Shown here: positions 52,054 through 61,082 of the stretch, piece by piece
Numbering within the stretch: the first letter of the stretch is position 1
Layout: every line of letters starts with the position of its first letter
Assembly (NCBI RefSeq): GCF_000731095.1
Contig: NZ_JMTZ01000030.1
Coordinates: 1 to 64,000, forward strand
DNA: 64,000 nucleotides
From: Lysobacter antibioticus
GTDB lineage: Bacteria > Pseudomonadota > Gammaproteobacteria > Xanthomonadales > Xanthomonadaceae
Direction: 5' to 3'
Notes under the pieces: model-generated
The model's input: only the letters and a program-made list of their open reading frames with translations
Told to the model about the DNA's origin: nothing
Databases searched by the model: none
Made by a program: the position numbers and the translations under genes

Positions 52054-52424
52054 GCGGCAGACTCCGGTACCAGTCGCTGTAGATGCGCGGGATATGCGAT
52101 CGGTTGCAGATGAACAGGCCTAAGGCATCGAACGCGGGCCCTGGCGATCCAAGCATCACTCGCTGAAGCGCGCTCTGTAGCCCTTGGGGCGACGTCCTGC
52201 CCACCCCGCACATCGCCGGGGTAGCAGCGGCACGAGCCGCGACCGCCATGCATCGACCTCGCAGCGCAATATTCGCAATTCCGTCACAGGCCATCGGCGA
52301 AATCGTTCGATGCCGCCTCGCTCCCTGCCGCCGCCGCAAGAAAATCTTGTACCAGCCCTTAGAAAACTTCGTTTGTCGGCACCGATCAGGCTTCCAATAA
52401 TCGGTGACCCACAGGAGACCCCCT
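52054..52424. other. Intergenic region with one REP
   Basis: 371 bp between the leftward membrane protein gene and the rightward beta-lactamase gene, with a REP unit at 52221-52244. No regulator gene (AmpR) is present. The ribosome site AGGAGA of the beta-lactamase is at its right end. Confidence 0.5.
52221..52244 (+). repeat. REP palindrome
   Basis: GTAGCAGCGGCACGAGCCGC followed by GACC, a variant of the 24-bp REP with two base changes, in the same orientation as 48115. Confidence 0.7.
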
Positions 52425-53321
52425 ATGCATCGACGCGACTTCCTGCAGTGCGCCAGCGGCCTGCTGCTGACCGCCGGCCTCGGCCCCCATCTGAACGCAT
52501 TCGCCAAGACTGCGGTCACGGCGCCGACCAGCCATTGGAGCGCGCAGTTGCGCGTACTGGAAAAGAACAGCGGCGGGCGCCTCGGCGTCGGCATGCTCGA
52601 CACCGGCAGCGGCCAGCATTTCGATTGGCGCGGCCGCGAACGCTTCCCGATGTGCAGCACCTTCAAGTTCCTGCTGGCTGCGGCGGTGCTGCGCGAGGTC
52701 GAACGCGGCAAGTTCGATCTGGAAAAGAAAATACCCATCGCCAAGAGCGACCTGATCGCCTACTCGCCGGTGACCGAGCCGCTGGCCGGTTCCAGCGCCA
52801 GCGTCGCCCAGCTGTGCGAGGCGACCATGACGCTGAGCGACAACACCGCAGCGAATCTGCTGTTGCCCTTGGTCGGCGGCCCCGCCGGCTTGACCGCGTT
52901 CCTGCGCGGCATCGGCGACCCGACCACGCGCCTGGACCGCAAGGAGCCGGAGCTCAACAGCGCCATCCCGGGCGACCCGCGCGACACCACCTCGCCGCTG
53001 GCGATGGTCGCGACCATGCGCAAGCTGTTGCTGCAGGACGGGTTGAAGCCAGCTTCGCGGCAACAGCTCACCTCCTGGCTGGTCGCCAACCGCACCGGCG
53101 ACAAGCGCCTGCGCGCCGGGGTGCCGAAGGGTTCGCGCGTCGGCGACAAGACCGGCACCGCCGACACCACCAGCAACGATCTGGCGATCATTTGGCTGCC
53201 GGAACGCGCGCCGATCCTGCTCACCTGTTATCTGACCGGCTCCACGCTCGACGGCCCCGGACGCGATGCGATCCACGCCGCGGTCGCTCGCCTGGTATTC
53301 GGCCCGGTCGAGCCGAGATAA
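52425..53321 (+). CDS. Class A beta-lactamase, L2-like
   Basis: 298 residues from the ATG at 52425, preceded by AGGAGACC. The N-terminus MHRRDFLQCASGLLLTAGLG is a Tat-type signal (twin Arg). The catalytic set is complete: Ser78 and Lys81 in MCSTFKF, Ser138-Asp139-Asn140, Glu174 in LDRKEPELN and Lys242-Thr-Gly. RFPMCSTFKFLLAAAVL and ATLxGDPRDTTSP segments make it closest to the L2 enzymes of Stenotrophomonas and Xanthomonas. It hydrolyses penicillins and cephalosporins in the periplasm. No ampR neighbour, so expression may be constitutive. Confidence 0.93.
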   Translation: MHRRDFLQCASGLLLTAGLGPHLNAFAKTAVTAPTSHWSAQLRVLEKNSGGRLGVGMLDTGSGQHFDWRGRERFPMCSTFKFLLAAAVLREVERGKFDLEKKIPIAKSDLIAYSPVTEPLAGSSASVAQLCEATMTLSDNTAANLLLPLVGGPAGLTAFLRGIGDPTTRLDRKEPELNSAIPGDPRDTTSPLAMVATMRKLLLQDGLKPASRQQLTSWLVANRTGDKRLRAGVPKGSRVGDKTGTADTTSNDLAIIWLPERAPILLTCYLTGSTLDGPGRDAIHAAVARLVFGPVEPR

Positions 53322-53394
53322 ACCCGTCGGCGCGACCCGATCGCCCGCCGCCGCGCCGTTCGGCGCGATGGTGGGCGATCAAATGCAGAGTCGA

Positions 53395-54261
53395 TCAGGC
53401 GCTGGCCTGCCAATGCGAGCGCAGTTCCTCATTGAACTCCGCCCAACGCTCTTCCGGGAAGAAGATCCGCGCGCCTTCGAACTCCACGCGCTTGCGGGTT
53501 CCGGGAATCGCATCGGCCAACCACTGCGACCACTTCGTCGGGAAGAACACGTCGTCGATGCCCCAGGCGATCAAGGTCGGCGCCTGCAGACGCTTGAGCT
53601 GGCTCTCGATCGCGAGGGTGTGCGCATTATCGAATGCGGCGAGGAAACGCTGCAGATCGCGGGTACGCTGTTCGCTGCGCAGCAGGGGCCGCAGATAGGT
53701 TTCGATGCTCTCGTCCGACAAGGACTGCGGGTCCTCATAGGCCAGGCCCAGGGCCTGCGGCGAACGGTACACGCTCTTGTCGTCCAACATGGCGTTGAGC
53801 GTATCGCCGAGCCCGCCGCCGGCCGCCATCGCCAGGAACGGCTTGAACGCTTCCGGCGGCCAGTTGTCGTGGGTATCGCAATTGGTCAGGGCGAAGCTGC
53901 GCACGCGCTGCGGATGCAGGGCGGCGAAGATCTGCGCAATACCGCCGCCGCTGTCGTTGCCGACCAGGTCGACCCGATCGATGCCCAGGGCGTCGAGGAA
54001 TTCGGCGAGCATCCGCGCATTGGCGGTGACCGACACGTCCTGGCCGGGCGCGATCTCGGTATCGCCGTGCGCCAACAAGTCGACGGCGATGCAGCGTCGC
54101 CGGTCGGACAAATGCGCGAGCTGGTGCCGCCACAGATGGCCGTTGAGCAACACACCGTGGACGAACAGCGCGACCGGGCCGGCGCCTTGCTCGCGGTAAG
54201 CGATGCGGCCCGACGGGGTCTGCACGCTGGCCTGGGTGGGGGAGGAAACGTTGCCGTCCAT
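53395..54261 (-). CDS. Alpha/beta-fold hydrolase with altered catalytic triad
   Basis: 288 residues. Oxyanion region LFVHGVLLNGHLWRHQL, nucleophile elbow LVGNDSGGGIAQIF and an acid-position Asp in LIAWGIDDVFFP are visible. The nucleophile is Asp in GNDSGG rather than the Ser of esterases. The place of the catalytic His (GAGHF in relatives) reads FEGARIFFPEERW, with no His. So it may be an unusual hydrolase or inactive. Preceded by the 51-residue CxxC protein two bp upstream: an operon of two. Confidence 0.8.
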   Translation of the reverse strand: MDGNVSSPTQASVQTPSGRIAYREQGAGPVALFVHGVLLNGHLWRHQLAHLSDRRRCIAVDLLAHGDTEIAPGQDVSVTANARMLAEFLDALGIDRVDLVGNDSGGGIAQIFAALHPQRVRSFALTNCDTHDNWPPEAFKPFLAMAAGGGLGDTLNAMLDDKSVYRSPQALGLAYEDPQSLSDESIETYLRPLLRSEQRTRDLQRFLAAFDNAHTLAIESQLKRLQAPTLIAWGIDDVFFPTKWSQWLADAIPGTRKRVEFEGARIFFPEERWAEFNEELRSHWQASA

Positions 54262-54263
54262 GA

Positions 54264-54419
54264 TCAACCTTGATTCGGCGCTGCGGCGGAGCCGTAGGCT
54301 TCTTTGAGCTTGCGTGCGCAATCGTCGCAGCAGACTTCCACCGCCTTGCCGCCGATCTTGACCTGGTAGGAATTCTCGTCGAGCGGGCAATCGCAGGCCG
54401 CGCAGGTTTTTTCCGTCAT
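54264..54419 (-). CDS. Small CxxC/CCxxC metal-binding protein
   Basis: 51 residues, starting MTEKTCAACDCPLDENSY after GGAGAAG at 7-8 bases. It carries CAAC-x-C and VCCDDCARKLKEAYG, five or six cysteines in a TRASH/zinc-ribbon-like arrangement. Such short proteins may bind zinc, copper or iron. Its stop is two bases before the start of the alpha/beta hydrolase gene, so they are cotranscribed and likely coupled. No function known. Confidence 0.75.
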   Translation of the reverse strand: MTEKTCAACDCPLDENSYQVKIGGKAVEVCCDDCARKLKEAYGSAAAPNQG

Positions 54420-54527
54420 GACAGCTTCTCCGAATCGCCCGAACGCCGGGCAGGTTCAGTAGGCCACGGGGGCCGGAAGGCCGCTGTCAGAATCTTTAGC
54501 GATTTGCCGCACCCGCTTGCCGAGCCC

Positions 54528-55358
54528 TTAGCGCTGCAGGGCCGATTGGCGGAATTCGGTCGGGCTGCGGCCGTAGGCCTGCTGGAACGCCGCGCTGAAA
54601 TGGCTGTGGCTGGAGAAACCCAGTTCCAGGCTCAGCTGGGTCAAGTCGTCGTATTGCGCCAGCAGGTCCAGCGCGCGCGCCAGGCGCAGGCGCAGTTGGT
54701 AGCGATACAGCGGCAAACCTTCGACCTGCTTGAACACCTGGGTCAGGTACACCGGCGACACCCCGACCTCGGCGGCGATCTCATCCAACGCCCAGCGCCG
54801 CGACAGATCGCTGGCGAGGACCAGCTTGGTACGATCGACCAGGCGCTGCCGGCCGAGACTGGCGCCGGCCGCGTGCGAAGTGCGCGGCCCGAGCGAGCGC
54901 TGGACCAGGGTCAGGGCCAGGCTTTCGGCCTCCAGCGACTCGGCGATGCTCTCGCGCAGGCTGTGGCGCAGCAGCGCGACCAGCGCCTGCGCGCGCGGAT
55001 CGATGCGCAAACGCGGCTGCCGGAACGCCAGCGCCGCGCCTGCGCGCAACAAAGCCGGCGGCGCCAGCTCGCGCAGCATCGCCTCGTCGACCCGCACCGC
55101 CAGGCTGGCGTCGCCGCCGGGCACCGGATGGACGATGCGGCCGTCCTCGCCGGCATTGAAGAACAAGACCTGCCCGGCCTCGGCCACCGCCGCATCCTCG
55201 CCGACCTGGCGCACGTACAGGCCGCGGTAGGGAAACATCAGGTGGGTGGCGCCCACGCAATCCTCGGCATGCGCATGCTCGCCGGTGCCGGGGCAGCACA
55301 AGTCCCAGACCGCGACGGTCGGCGTCTTCAGCAAGGGCGCTACGGTGAATTCGGACAT
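54528..55358 (-). CDS. AraC-family transcriptional regulator
   Basis: 276 residues from the ATG at 55358; a TTG at 55400 would add 14 residues. The N-terminal cupin-like part (about 1-130) carries a Cys-rich start (WDLCCPGTGEHAHAEDCVG). The C-terminal AraC domain at about 180-270 shows LDEIAAEVGVSPVYLTQVFKQVEGLPLYRYQLRLRLARALDLL and LELGFSSHSHFSAAFQQAYGRSPTEFR. The target is not clear; the alpha/beta hydrolase operon lies downstream on the same strand. Confidence 0.88.
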   Translation of the reverse strand: MSEFTVAPLLKTPTVAVWDLCCPGTGEHAHAEDCVGATHLMFPYRGLYVRQVGEDAAVAEAGQVLFFNAGEDGRIVHPVPGGDASLAVRVDEAMLRELAPPALLRAGAALAFRQPRLRIDPRAQALVALLRHSLRESIAESLEAESLALTLVQRSLGPRTSHAAGASLGRQRLVDRTKLVLASDLSRRWALDEIAAEVGVSPVYLTQVFKQVEGLPLYRYQLRLRLARALDLLAQYDDLTQLSLELGFSSHSHFSAAFQQAYGRSPTEFRQSALQR

Positions 55359-55463
55359 GCCTGCGTCGTGATCCCGCCGGGAATCGATCCTCGCGCCCAA
55401 CTTTTGGCTTCGTGGCGTGGATCGAGGCCGGTCAGGATAACGCCCGCAGCGGGCGAACAGGCT

Positions 55464-56606
55464 TCAGCGCGGGAATTCGATCACCGTGTTCGAGCCCGGC
55501 TGCTCGCCCTTGCGCTCGGCGACGAAACCTTCGGCAAGCGGTTGCCAGGGCTCCTTGCCGAGCCGGTCGAGGCGCTCGTAGCGTCCGAGCACGCGGAAGC
55601 CGCTCAGGCCGTAGGGTAGGCCTTCCGACGACAAGGGCGTGATGCCGTCGGCGACGTGGAAGTGCAGATGCGGCCCGGTCGCATCGCCGGTGAAGCCGAG
55701 CGCGGCGATGGTCTGGCCGCGGCGCACGCTATCGCCCACGCGCACTTTGAGGCTGCCCGGCTTCAGGTGTTCGTAAGCGACGTGGCGGCCGTCGGCCAGC
55801 GCCAGCACCACGTAGTTGCCGGGCGCTTCGTCGAAATCGTGTTTGGGGTTGGCGGAGACGCGTGCGGCCTCGACGGCGTCGTCGCGCACCGCCGCGACTC
55901 GCGCATCGGCCACCGCGAGCACCTCGGCGCCGTAACCCAGGTTGCTCGTCACCAGATCGGGGTCGCCGATGATGGTCTTCCCGGATGGGTCGACCTTCAC
56001 CCAGTCGACCGCATGCCGGCCCGGCAGCCGCGCGCGCCCGTCCATCGTGTAGAACACGCGCCGATGGCCGCGCGGCCAGTCCGGCGAATGGATCGCGACC
56101 CAGGGGCCGCCGCGCAGGGGCGGCCCGAGCAATACCGGCGCAGGCTGGCCGACCTCGACACGCGCGCCTTCGACCGAGTTCGCCGTCGCCGCGGCGAGCC
56201 TGCGGAAGCCCAGCGCATGCCGCAGCTTGCGCGGCGCGCGCGTGCCGACGTCGAGTTCGAGATAGATCACGCCGCGCTCGCCCGGCCGCAAGGCCGCCAG
56301 GCTGGCGCCGGGGCGACCGATGACGCGGGAACGGTCGCTGAGATCCTTGCCGGCGAAACGCTGGATCACCGCGCCGCTGGCATCGTCGATCACGCGCAGC
56401 TCGTCCACCGCCAGTTCCGCTTCGTTGAAGCTGGTCAGGTGCAGTTCGTAATACAGCCGTTGCCGCCCTTCCTGGGTCACCGGTGTCGGCGCCTGCGGAA
56501 CGGCCAGATCGAAGGAATCGACCAGGGCCGCATTCGCGGCGCGCGTGGTTGCCGGCAGCGCCAGCAGGGAAGACAGCGCAAGGCAAAGGGCGAGCGGTCG
56601 CAACAT
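55464..56606 (-). CDS. M23-family (LytM-type) peptidase, exported
   Basis: 380 residues from the ATG at 56606. A signal peptide ends at about residue 22. An N-terminal beta domain (25-170) precedes the LytM domain at about 190-330: GRHAVDWVKVD with the first zinc His and Asp, NYVVLALADGRHVAYEHLKPGSLKVRVGDSVRRGQTIAALG, and GDATGPHLHFHVADG with the HLH. It should cleave peptide cross-links of peptidoglycan. The HxxxD variant of the first motif is common in xanthomonad members. Single gene. Confidence 0.88.
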   Translation of the reverse strand: MLRPLALCLALSSLLALPATTRAANAALVDSFDLAVPQAPTPVTQEGRQRLYYELHLTSFNEAELAVDELRVIDDASGAVIQRFAGKDLSDRSRVIGRPGASLAALRPGERGVIYLELDVGTRAPRKLRHALGFRRLAAATANSVEGARVEVGQPAPVLLGPPLRGGPWVAIHSPDWPRGHRRVFYTMDGRARLPGRHAVDWVKVDPSGKTIIGDPDLVTSNLGYGAEVLAVADARVAAVRDDAVEAARVSANPKHDFDEAPGNYVVLALADGRHVAYEHLKPGSLKVRVGDSVRRGQTIAALGFTGDATGPHLHFHVADGITPLSSEGLPYGLSGFRVLGRYERLDRLGKEPWQPLAEGFVAERKGEQPGSNTVIEFPR

Positions 56607-56887
56607 CGCAGGGAGTCCTGTCGAAAGCATGGGCGGTAGCGCTCGCACAGGCGGTAGCCGGTCGACGCGAGCGCAATGATCGAAGTCGCGACGCAGACGG
56701 CTGCTGCGCATCCGTCGTGTCGCGCGACCGGCATCATCCCATGCCGGATCGGCCGGCATGGGCATGACTCTCGACCTAGATTTGTACGCGTTGTGTTCGC
56801 GAGGAGGCGTGCCCTACCAGAGAACGCGCTTCGTCATCGGTCGCATTCGCCTCGCCGGCATCGCTTGCACAGCACGCCGTGGTTCGC

Positions 56888-56911
56888 GGTCGCGGCTCGC
56901 GCCGCTCCTAC
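56888..56911 (-). repeat. REP palindrome
   Basis: GGTCGCGGCTCGCGCCGCTC followed by CTAC, the inverse of the unit at 48115, without a mismatch except the loop. Confidence 0.75.
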
Positions 56912-56947
56912 CCCAAAGCGGTACGCGGCTGCCGTTGCTTCAAACGG

Positions 56948-57268
56948 CTTGGCGTCGCGCCGAGCTCGCGAGAACGCCCGTAGACCCGGAGGGCGGCGCA
57001 CAGGACGTGCGCCCGGCTGTGAAATGGAATGCAGCGATGAGACAGGGAGGTCCTATCGAAAAATACCGGCACGAGCTGCGGGCTCGCAGGGGAGCTTCGT
57101 CACAGCCACCGACGCCGCAGCGTGACACCGCGCGGTCGCGGCTTGCGCCGCTCCTACCCTAAAAGCATTTGTCGTTGCCGTTGCCGTTGCCGTGCCGTAA
57201 AGCTTGGCGTAGCGCCGAGCTCGCGAGAACGCCTAGAGACCCGGAGGGCGGCGCACAGGACGTGCGCC
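56948..57268. repeat. Two copies of a 66-bp repeat, 255 bp apart
   Basis: 56948-57013 and 57203-57268 share CTTGGCGT, the palindromic GCGCCGAGCTCGCGAGAACGC, and ACCCGGAGGGCGGCGCACAGG with few changes. Each is preceded by a REP unit (56888 and 57134), so the duplicated unit is about 250 bp. The sequence resembles dispersed intergenic repeats of Xanthomonadaceae. Confidence 0.65.
57134..57157 (-). repeat. REP palindrome
   Basis: GGTCGCGGCTTGCGCCGCTC followed by CTAC, same orientation as 56888. Confidence 0.75.
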
Positions 57269-57360
57269 GTTTTCCGATAAGACAAGGATGTCTTATCGGA
57301 AAATCCCCGCGGACGCATCGAACTCGCATGGGAGCTTCGTCAAGGAAAGCCCTTTTCTTT

Positions 57361-57398
57361 GGTTACCTTTCTTTTGGGCTTAGCAAAAGAAAGTAACC
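57361..57398. repeat. Long AT-rich palindrome (GGTTAC...GTAACC)
   Basis: GGTTACCTTTCTTTTG pairs with CAAAAGAAAGTAACC around GGCTTAG. This hairpin (often TTTGGTTACTTTCTTTTG) is a widespread dispersed element in proteobacterial genomes. Its T-run of CTTTTG makes it a possible terminator too. Confidence 0.65.
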
Positions 57399-57482
57399 CG
57401 GCCGCTTTAGCGGACGGAAGCTTTAGATTTTGATGTTGCTTCACCGATCTGCGGCCAGAGGCGCAACAATCGGCAACTGCGC

Positions 57483-57530
57483 GGTCGCGGCTTGTGACCT
57501 TAGGAAATCCAGCAGGACGCCGCTCCTGCC
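57483..57530. repeat. REP split by a 24-bp insertion
   Basis: GGTCGCGGCTTG (57483-57494) and GCCGCTCCTGCC (57519-57530) are the two halves of the REP unit, separated by 24 bp not found in other copies. The end lies five bp from the stop of the BNR-repeat gene. Confidence 0.55.
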
Positions 57531-57535
57531 CTGGC

Positions 57536-58699
57536 TCAGCGAGCAGCCGCAGGCAGGTCGAGCTTGTAGACCTCCGGCCCGATCGCAAACACGCTGGTGC
57601 CCTTCGCGTCGCGCACGATGCGGAACTTGTTGCTGGTGGCGCCGAAGCGGCCGGGCGACCAGGTCTTGCCGCCGTCGCGGGTCTCGAAGCCGTTCGGCGT
57701 GGCGCCGACCCAGCCATGCAGTTCGTCGACGAAGCCGACACCGAATTCCCGGACCTTGTGATCGGCGACCAACGGCAGCTCGCTCCAGGTCTCGCCGCCG
57801 TCGACGGTCTTGGCCACGTAGCGTTGCACGACCGCGGTGTCGGGGTCGTAGTTCTGCACGGTGACGTAACCGACCTGCTCCGACGGGAACGACATCTTCC
57901 AGGTGATTTCGTACGGGCGCCGGCTCTCGTACACCGCGTGCCAGCTGCGTCCGCCATCGCGGGTCTTGAGAATGCGCGCATGCGACTGGGCGACATCGGA
58001 ATGGCTGGCGCCTGCGATGAAGCCGACTTGTTCGTTGACGAACTTGACGTCGAGGATCATCGCCGTGTGCGCGCTCATGTCCACCGAGGTCCAGGTGCGC
58101 CCGAGATCGCGCGAGGTCGCCAGGAACGCCGGCCCGCCGACACGGCCGCCGGCGCGCAGGGTCGTGCGCCGGTCGAGCACGCCGGCGTTGATGTATTCGC
58201 TGTGCAGGACGTCGATCGCGCAGATGCCGACCGGCGCCGGGCCGTCGATGCGTTCGACCGGTGCCCAGCTCGCGCCGCCGTCGGTGGTGCGGTACAGCGG
58301 CAAGGGATCGGTCGCGCCCGGGAACGAATCCGGACCGATGTTGCCGAGAATGCCGACGTCGGCGTCGACGAAACCGAGCGCGCGCACGAAGGTGCCGGGC
58401 TGCTCCCACTGTTGGGTCCAGGTCTCGCCGCCATCGCGGGTCCGGTAAACCAGGCCCTTACCGTTGCCGTACCAGCCGATCGAACGATCGACGAAATAAA
58501 TGTCGTCCTGCTTGCGCGCGAACGCTTCGGTGTTCAAACGCCGCCAGACCGGGGCAGTGTCCGGCGCAGTTGCTTTGAGCTGCGTTGCGGTGGCCGCCGG
58601 CGTCGGCGTGACGTCGGCTTGAGCCGTGTTCTGGCAGAGGGTCAATAACAACGCAGCCGCCAGCGCCTTACGCAGGCGGGCGATTTCGATTCCGGACAT
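57536..58699 (-). CDS. Exported BNR-repeat (YCF48-like) beta-propeller protein
   Basis: 387 residues. A signal peptide covers about 1-29. Several BNR/Asp-box repeats are visible: YRTRDGGETWTQ, YRTTDGGASWAP, ATSRDLGRTWTS, LKTRDGGRSWHA, AKTVDGGETWSE and FETRDGGKTWSP. Asp-box propellers of this sort occur in sialidases, photosystem assembly factor YCF48 and many unknown proteins. No sialidase Arg triad is evident. Periplasmic or secreted; role unknown. Confidence 0.85.
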   Translation of the reverse strand: MSGIEIARLRKALAAALLLTLCQNTAQADVTPTPAATATQLKATAPDTAPVWRRLNTEAFARKQDDIYFVDRSIGWYGNGKGLVYRTRDGGETWTQQWEQPGTFVRALGFVDADVGILGNIGPDSFPGATDPLPLYRTTDGGASWAPVERIDGPAPVGICAIDVLHSEYINAGVLDRRTTLRAGGRVGGPAFLATSRDLGRTWTSVDMSAHTAMILDVKFVNEQVGFIAGASHSDVAQSHARILKTRDGGRSWHAVYESRRPYEITWKMSFPSEQVGYVTVQNYDPDTAVVQRYVAKTVDGGETWSELPLVADHKVREFGVGFVDELHGWVGATPNGFETRDGGKTWSPGRFGATSNKFRIVRDAKGTSVFAIGPEVYKLDLPAAAR

Positions 58700-59087
58700 C
58701 GCAATGATCCTGTTCGCTGAGTGGACGCAGCCCCCCCGGCGCGGCGTCGGACGCCAAGTCTATCGATCGTCCTGCGCGAGTCGAGCCTGGCGACGACCGT
58801 GTCGATGCGGCCGAGAGCCGCGCATGATCGTCCGCCGCCGCGTCCGAAGCTGTAGCGAAACTGTGCGGGTGGCCAGCACAGGCCGTGTCGTATCTCGGCA
58901 TGGAACCTGCCGGCCAAGGCGGCAGTGTTGTGACCGTCGCCACACTCTCCGCGGCGATAAAGCGCGCGATGGCCGCCGTGGACCGCGAGCCGCGTCTGTT
59001 GCTTATGTCGCCGCCGCAGCGCGCGACCGCTCGAATCGACCCGACCCGGGCGTCCCTCCCGCCATCCGCAAGCGCCACGAGGACGTC
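58700..59087. other. Divergent intergenic region, 388 bp
   Basis: It lies between the leftward BNR-protein gene and the rightward sulfatase gene and should hold both promoters. I see no hairpin, palindrome or coding frame with support. Confidence 0.4.
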
Positions 59088-61082
59088 ATGCCCCAGTCGC
59101 CTACCCCGCCTACCCCGCCCGGCCCGCCGAACCTGCTCGTCATTCTGGTCGACCAGTTGCGCTTCCCGCGCTTCGCTTATGGCCCCGATGGCGGCTTCGC
59201 GCCGGGCCTGAAGGAGATCGTGGGCTTCCAGGGCGAACCCGAAGCCGACAACGCCTATCGCGAATTCTTTCCCGGGCTGTGGTCGCTGCGCCAGCACTCG
59301 GTGGTGTTGCGCCGCCACACCATCGCGTCCTCGGCCTGCATTCCCAGCCGCACCGCGCTGATGACCGGACAATACGGCGCGCGCACCGGCGTGACCCAGA
59401 CCGACGGTTTGTTCAAGAACGGCGATGCCGCCGCGTTTCCCTGGCTCGCCGCCGACGGCATTCCGACGCTCGGCCACTGGTTCCGCGGCGCCGGCTACAA
59501 GACCCATTACTTCGGCAAGTGGCACGTCAGCAATCCGCCCGGCCACAGCCTGCAGGAGTACGGATTCGACGACTGGGAGTTGTCCTGGCCGGAGCCGCAC
59601 GGTTCCAGCATCAACAACCTCGGCGCCTACCGCGACATCGGCTTCTGCGACCTGGTCTGCGGCTTCCTGCGCGGCCAGGGACTGGGTCTGCCGTACAACC
59701 GCAGACTCGCGCAACACGATCAAAGCCATCCGCTATCGCCCGATCCGAGCACCGATCCGAAGCCCTGGCTCGCGGTCGCTTCGTTCGCCAATCCGCACGA
59801 CATCGCCACCTATCCGGGTTTGCCGCGCGGGCTCGATCCGAACGCGCCGCCGCTCGGCCCGCTGCCGGTGCCGGCGCAAGGCACGCGCAGCAACCCGCCG
59901 ACCGCCGGCAGCCTGCAGTTCGAGCTCAACCCGCAGGGCTTTCCGCAGGACAATGCCAACGTGCCGCCGAGCATGGACGAGGCGCTGCTCAACAAGCCGA
60001 GCTGCCAGTTCGACTACGCCTACAAGATGGGGCTGGCCCTCGCCGCCAAGAGCGGGCTCGCCGCGCAGGACCAGGCCGGCCTCGACGCGGTCAACGCCGC
60101 ACTCGCCGCGGGCATTCCGTTCCAGCTCACCCGCGCCCCCGAACAGGCAGCGTTGCGCTTCGTCCAGTACTACGCCTGGCTGCAACACCTGGTCGACGGA
60201 CACATCAAGCGGGTGCTGGATGCGCTCGACGAATCCGGACAGCGCGAGAACCCCATCGTCGTGTTCCTGGCCGACCATGGCGAGTACGGCGCCGCGCACG
60301 GCTACATGATCGAGAAATGGCATACGGCCTATCAGGAAGCCCTGCACGTGCCGGTGGTGATCCACTCGCCGCGGGTCAATGCGCAGGCCGACATGCGCCA
60401 GATCGATGTGCTGACCAGCCACGTCGACATCGTGCCGACCCTGCTCGGCCTGGCCGGTGTGGGCGAGGAAGAAGTCGCGAAGATCCGCGAAACCCTGCGC
60501 GAGACGCGCCCGGTGCCGCCGTTCCCCGGGGTCGACCTGAGCGCGGTGATCCACGGCCGCGAAACCGTGCCGAAGGAGCCCGACGGCCGTCCGCGCGAAG
60601 GCATCCTGTTCGCCACCGACGACGAGATCACCGAACGCCTGCGCGGCCATCTCGACCCGCATCAGCTGCATTCCGACCGCGAGTTCAAGACCTTCCTCGA
60701 GATGGTCGAGGTGGTACGCGACGGCAGCAGCCCGCTGCCCTACAACGGACCGGTGCCGCAGCTCGCCCCAGGGCCGGTGCGCCAGCCCAACCATGTGCGT
60801 TGCGTGCGCTCGGGCGAGTGGAAGCTGGCGCGCTATTGGGACCCGAGCGGTGTCGAAGCCGATCAATGGGAGCTTTACGATCTCGAACACGACGGCTGCG
60901 AGCTGACCAATCTGCTGGTCACCGATGCCCGCTTCCCGACGCCGATCCCGGCGCTGCCGCCGCCGTACACCGATGCGCAGATCGTCGACACCGCCGAGCG
61001 CTTGTACCGGCTGATGCAACGCTACGAAAAGGAAATGCTGTCCACGCCCGAGCAGGACACCGTGGCTGCAGCGGTCGCCTGA
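59088..61082 (+). CDS. Sulfatase (formylglycine-dependent), cytoplasmic
   Basis: 664 residues from the ATG at 59088, preceded by GAGGAC. No signal peptide is present, only a Pro-rich start. Metal-binding NLLVILVDQLR at 16-26, formylglycine Cys84 in SSACIPSRTALMTGQYGARTG (CxPSR), HYFGKWHVS and IVVFLADHGEYG complete the arylsulfatase/alkaline phosphatase-fold site. It should hydrolyse sulfate or phosphonate-type esters; it is longer than simple arylsulfatases (extra region 180-320) and more like choline-sulfatase or phosphonate monoester hydrolase relatives. Needs a formylglycine maturase, not in the window. Confidence 0.9.
   Translation: MPQSPTPPTPPGPPNLLVILVDQLRFPRFAYGPDGGFAPGLKEIVGFQGEPEADNAYREFFPGLWSLRQHSVVLRRHTIASSACIPSRTALMTGQYGARTGVTQTDGLFKNGDAAAFPWLAADGIPTLGHWFRGAGYKTHYFGKWHVSNPPGHSLQEYGFDDWELSWPEPHGSSINNLGAYRDIGFCDLVCGFLRGQGLGLPYNRRLAQHDQSHPLSPDPSTDPKPWLAVASFANPHDIATYPGLPRGLDPNAPPLGPLPVPAQGTRSNPPTAGSLQFELNPQGFPQDNANVPPSMDEALLNKPSCQFDYAYKMGLALAAKSGLAAQDQAGLDAVNAALAAGIPFQLTRAPEQAALRFVQYYAWLQHLVDGHIKRVLDALDESGQRENPIVVFLADHGEYGAAHGYMIEKWHTAYQEALHVPVVIHSPRVNAQADMRQIDVLTSHVDIVPTLLGLAGVGEEEVAKIRETLRETRPVPPFPGVDLSAVIHGRETVPKEPDGRPREGILFATDDEITERLRGHLDPHQLHSDREFKTFLEMVEVVRDGSSPLPYNGPVPQLAPGPVRQPNHVRCVRSGEWKLARYWDPSGVEADQWELYDLEHDGCELTNLLVTDARFPTPIPALPPPYTDAQIVDTAERLYRLMQRYEKEMLSTPEQDTVAAAVA

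Larger units (their letters stand above)
56607..57535. other. 929-bp non-coding region of composite repeats
   Basis: It holds two REP units, two copies of a 66-bp block 255 bp apart, a TTGCCG run, a long-stem palindrome and an interrupted REP. Open frames across it translate the repeats and have no ribosome site. It seems to be a landing zone for dispersed repeats. Confidence 0.7.

Noticed and set aside
56758-57162. A 134-residue frame across the composite repeats.
   Set aside because: It translates REP and 66-bp repeat DNA (AELARTPVDPEGG occurs twice), has no ribosome site and no independent support.
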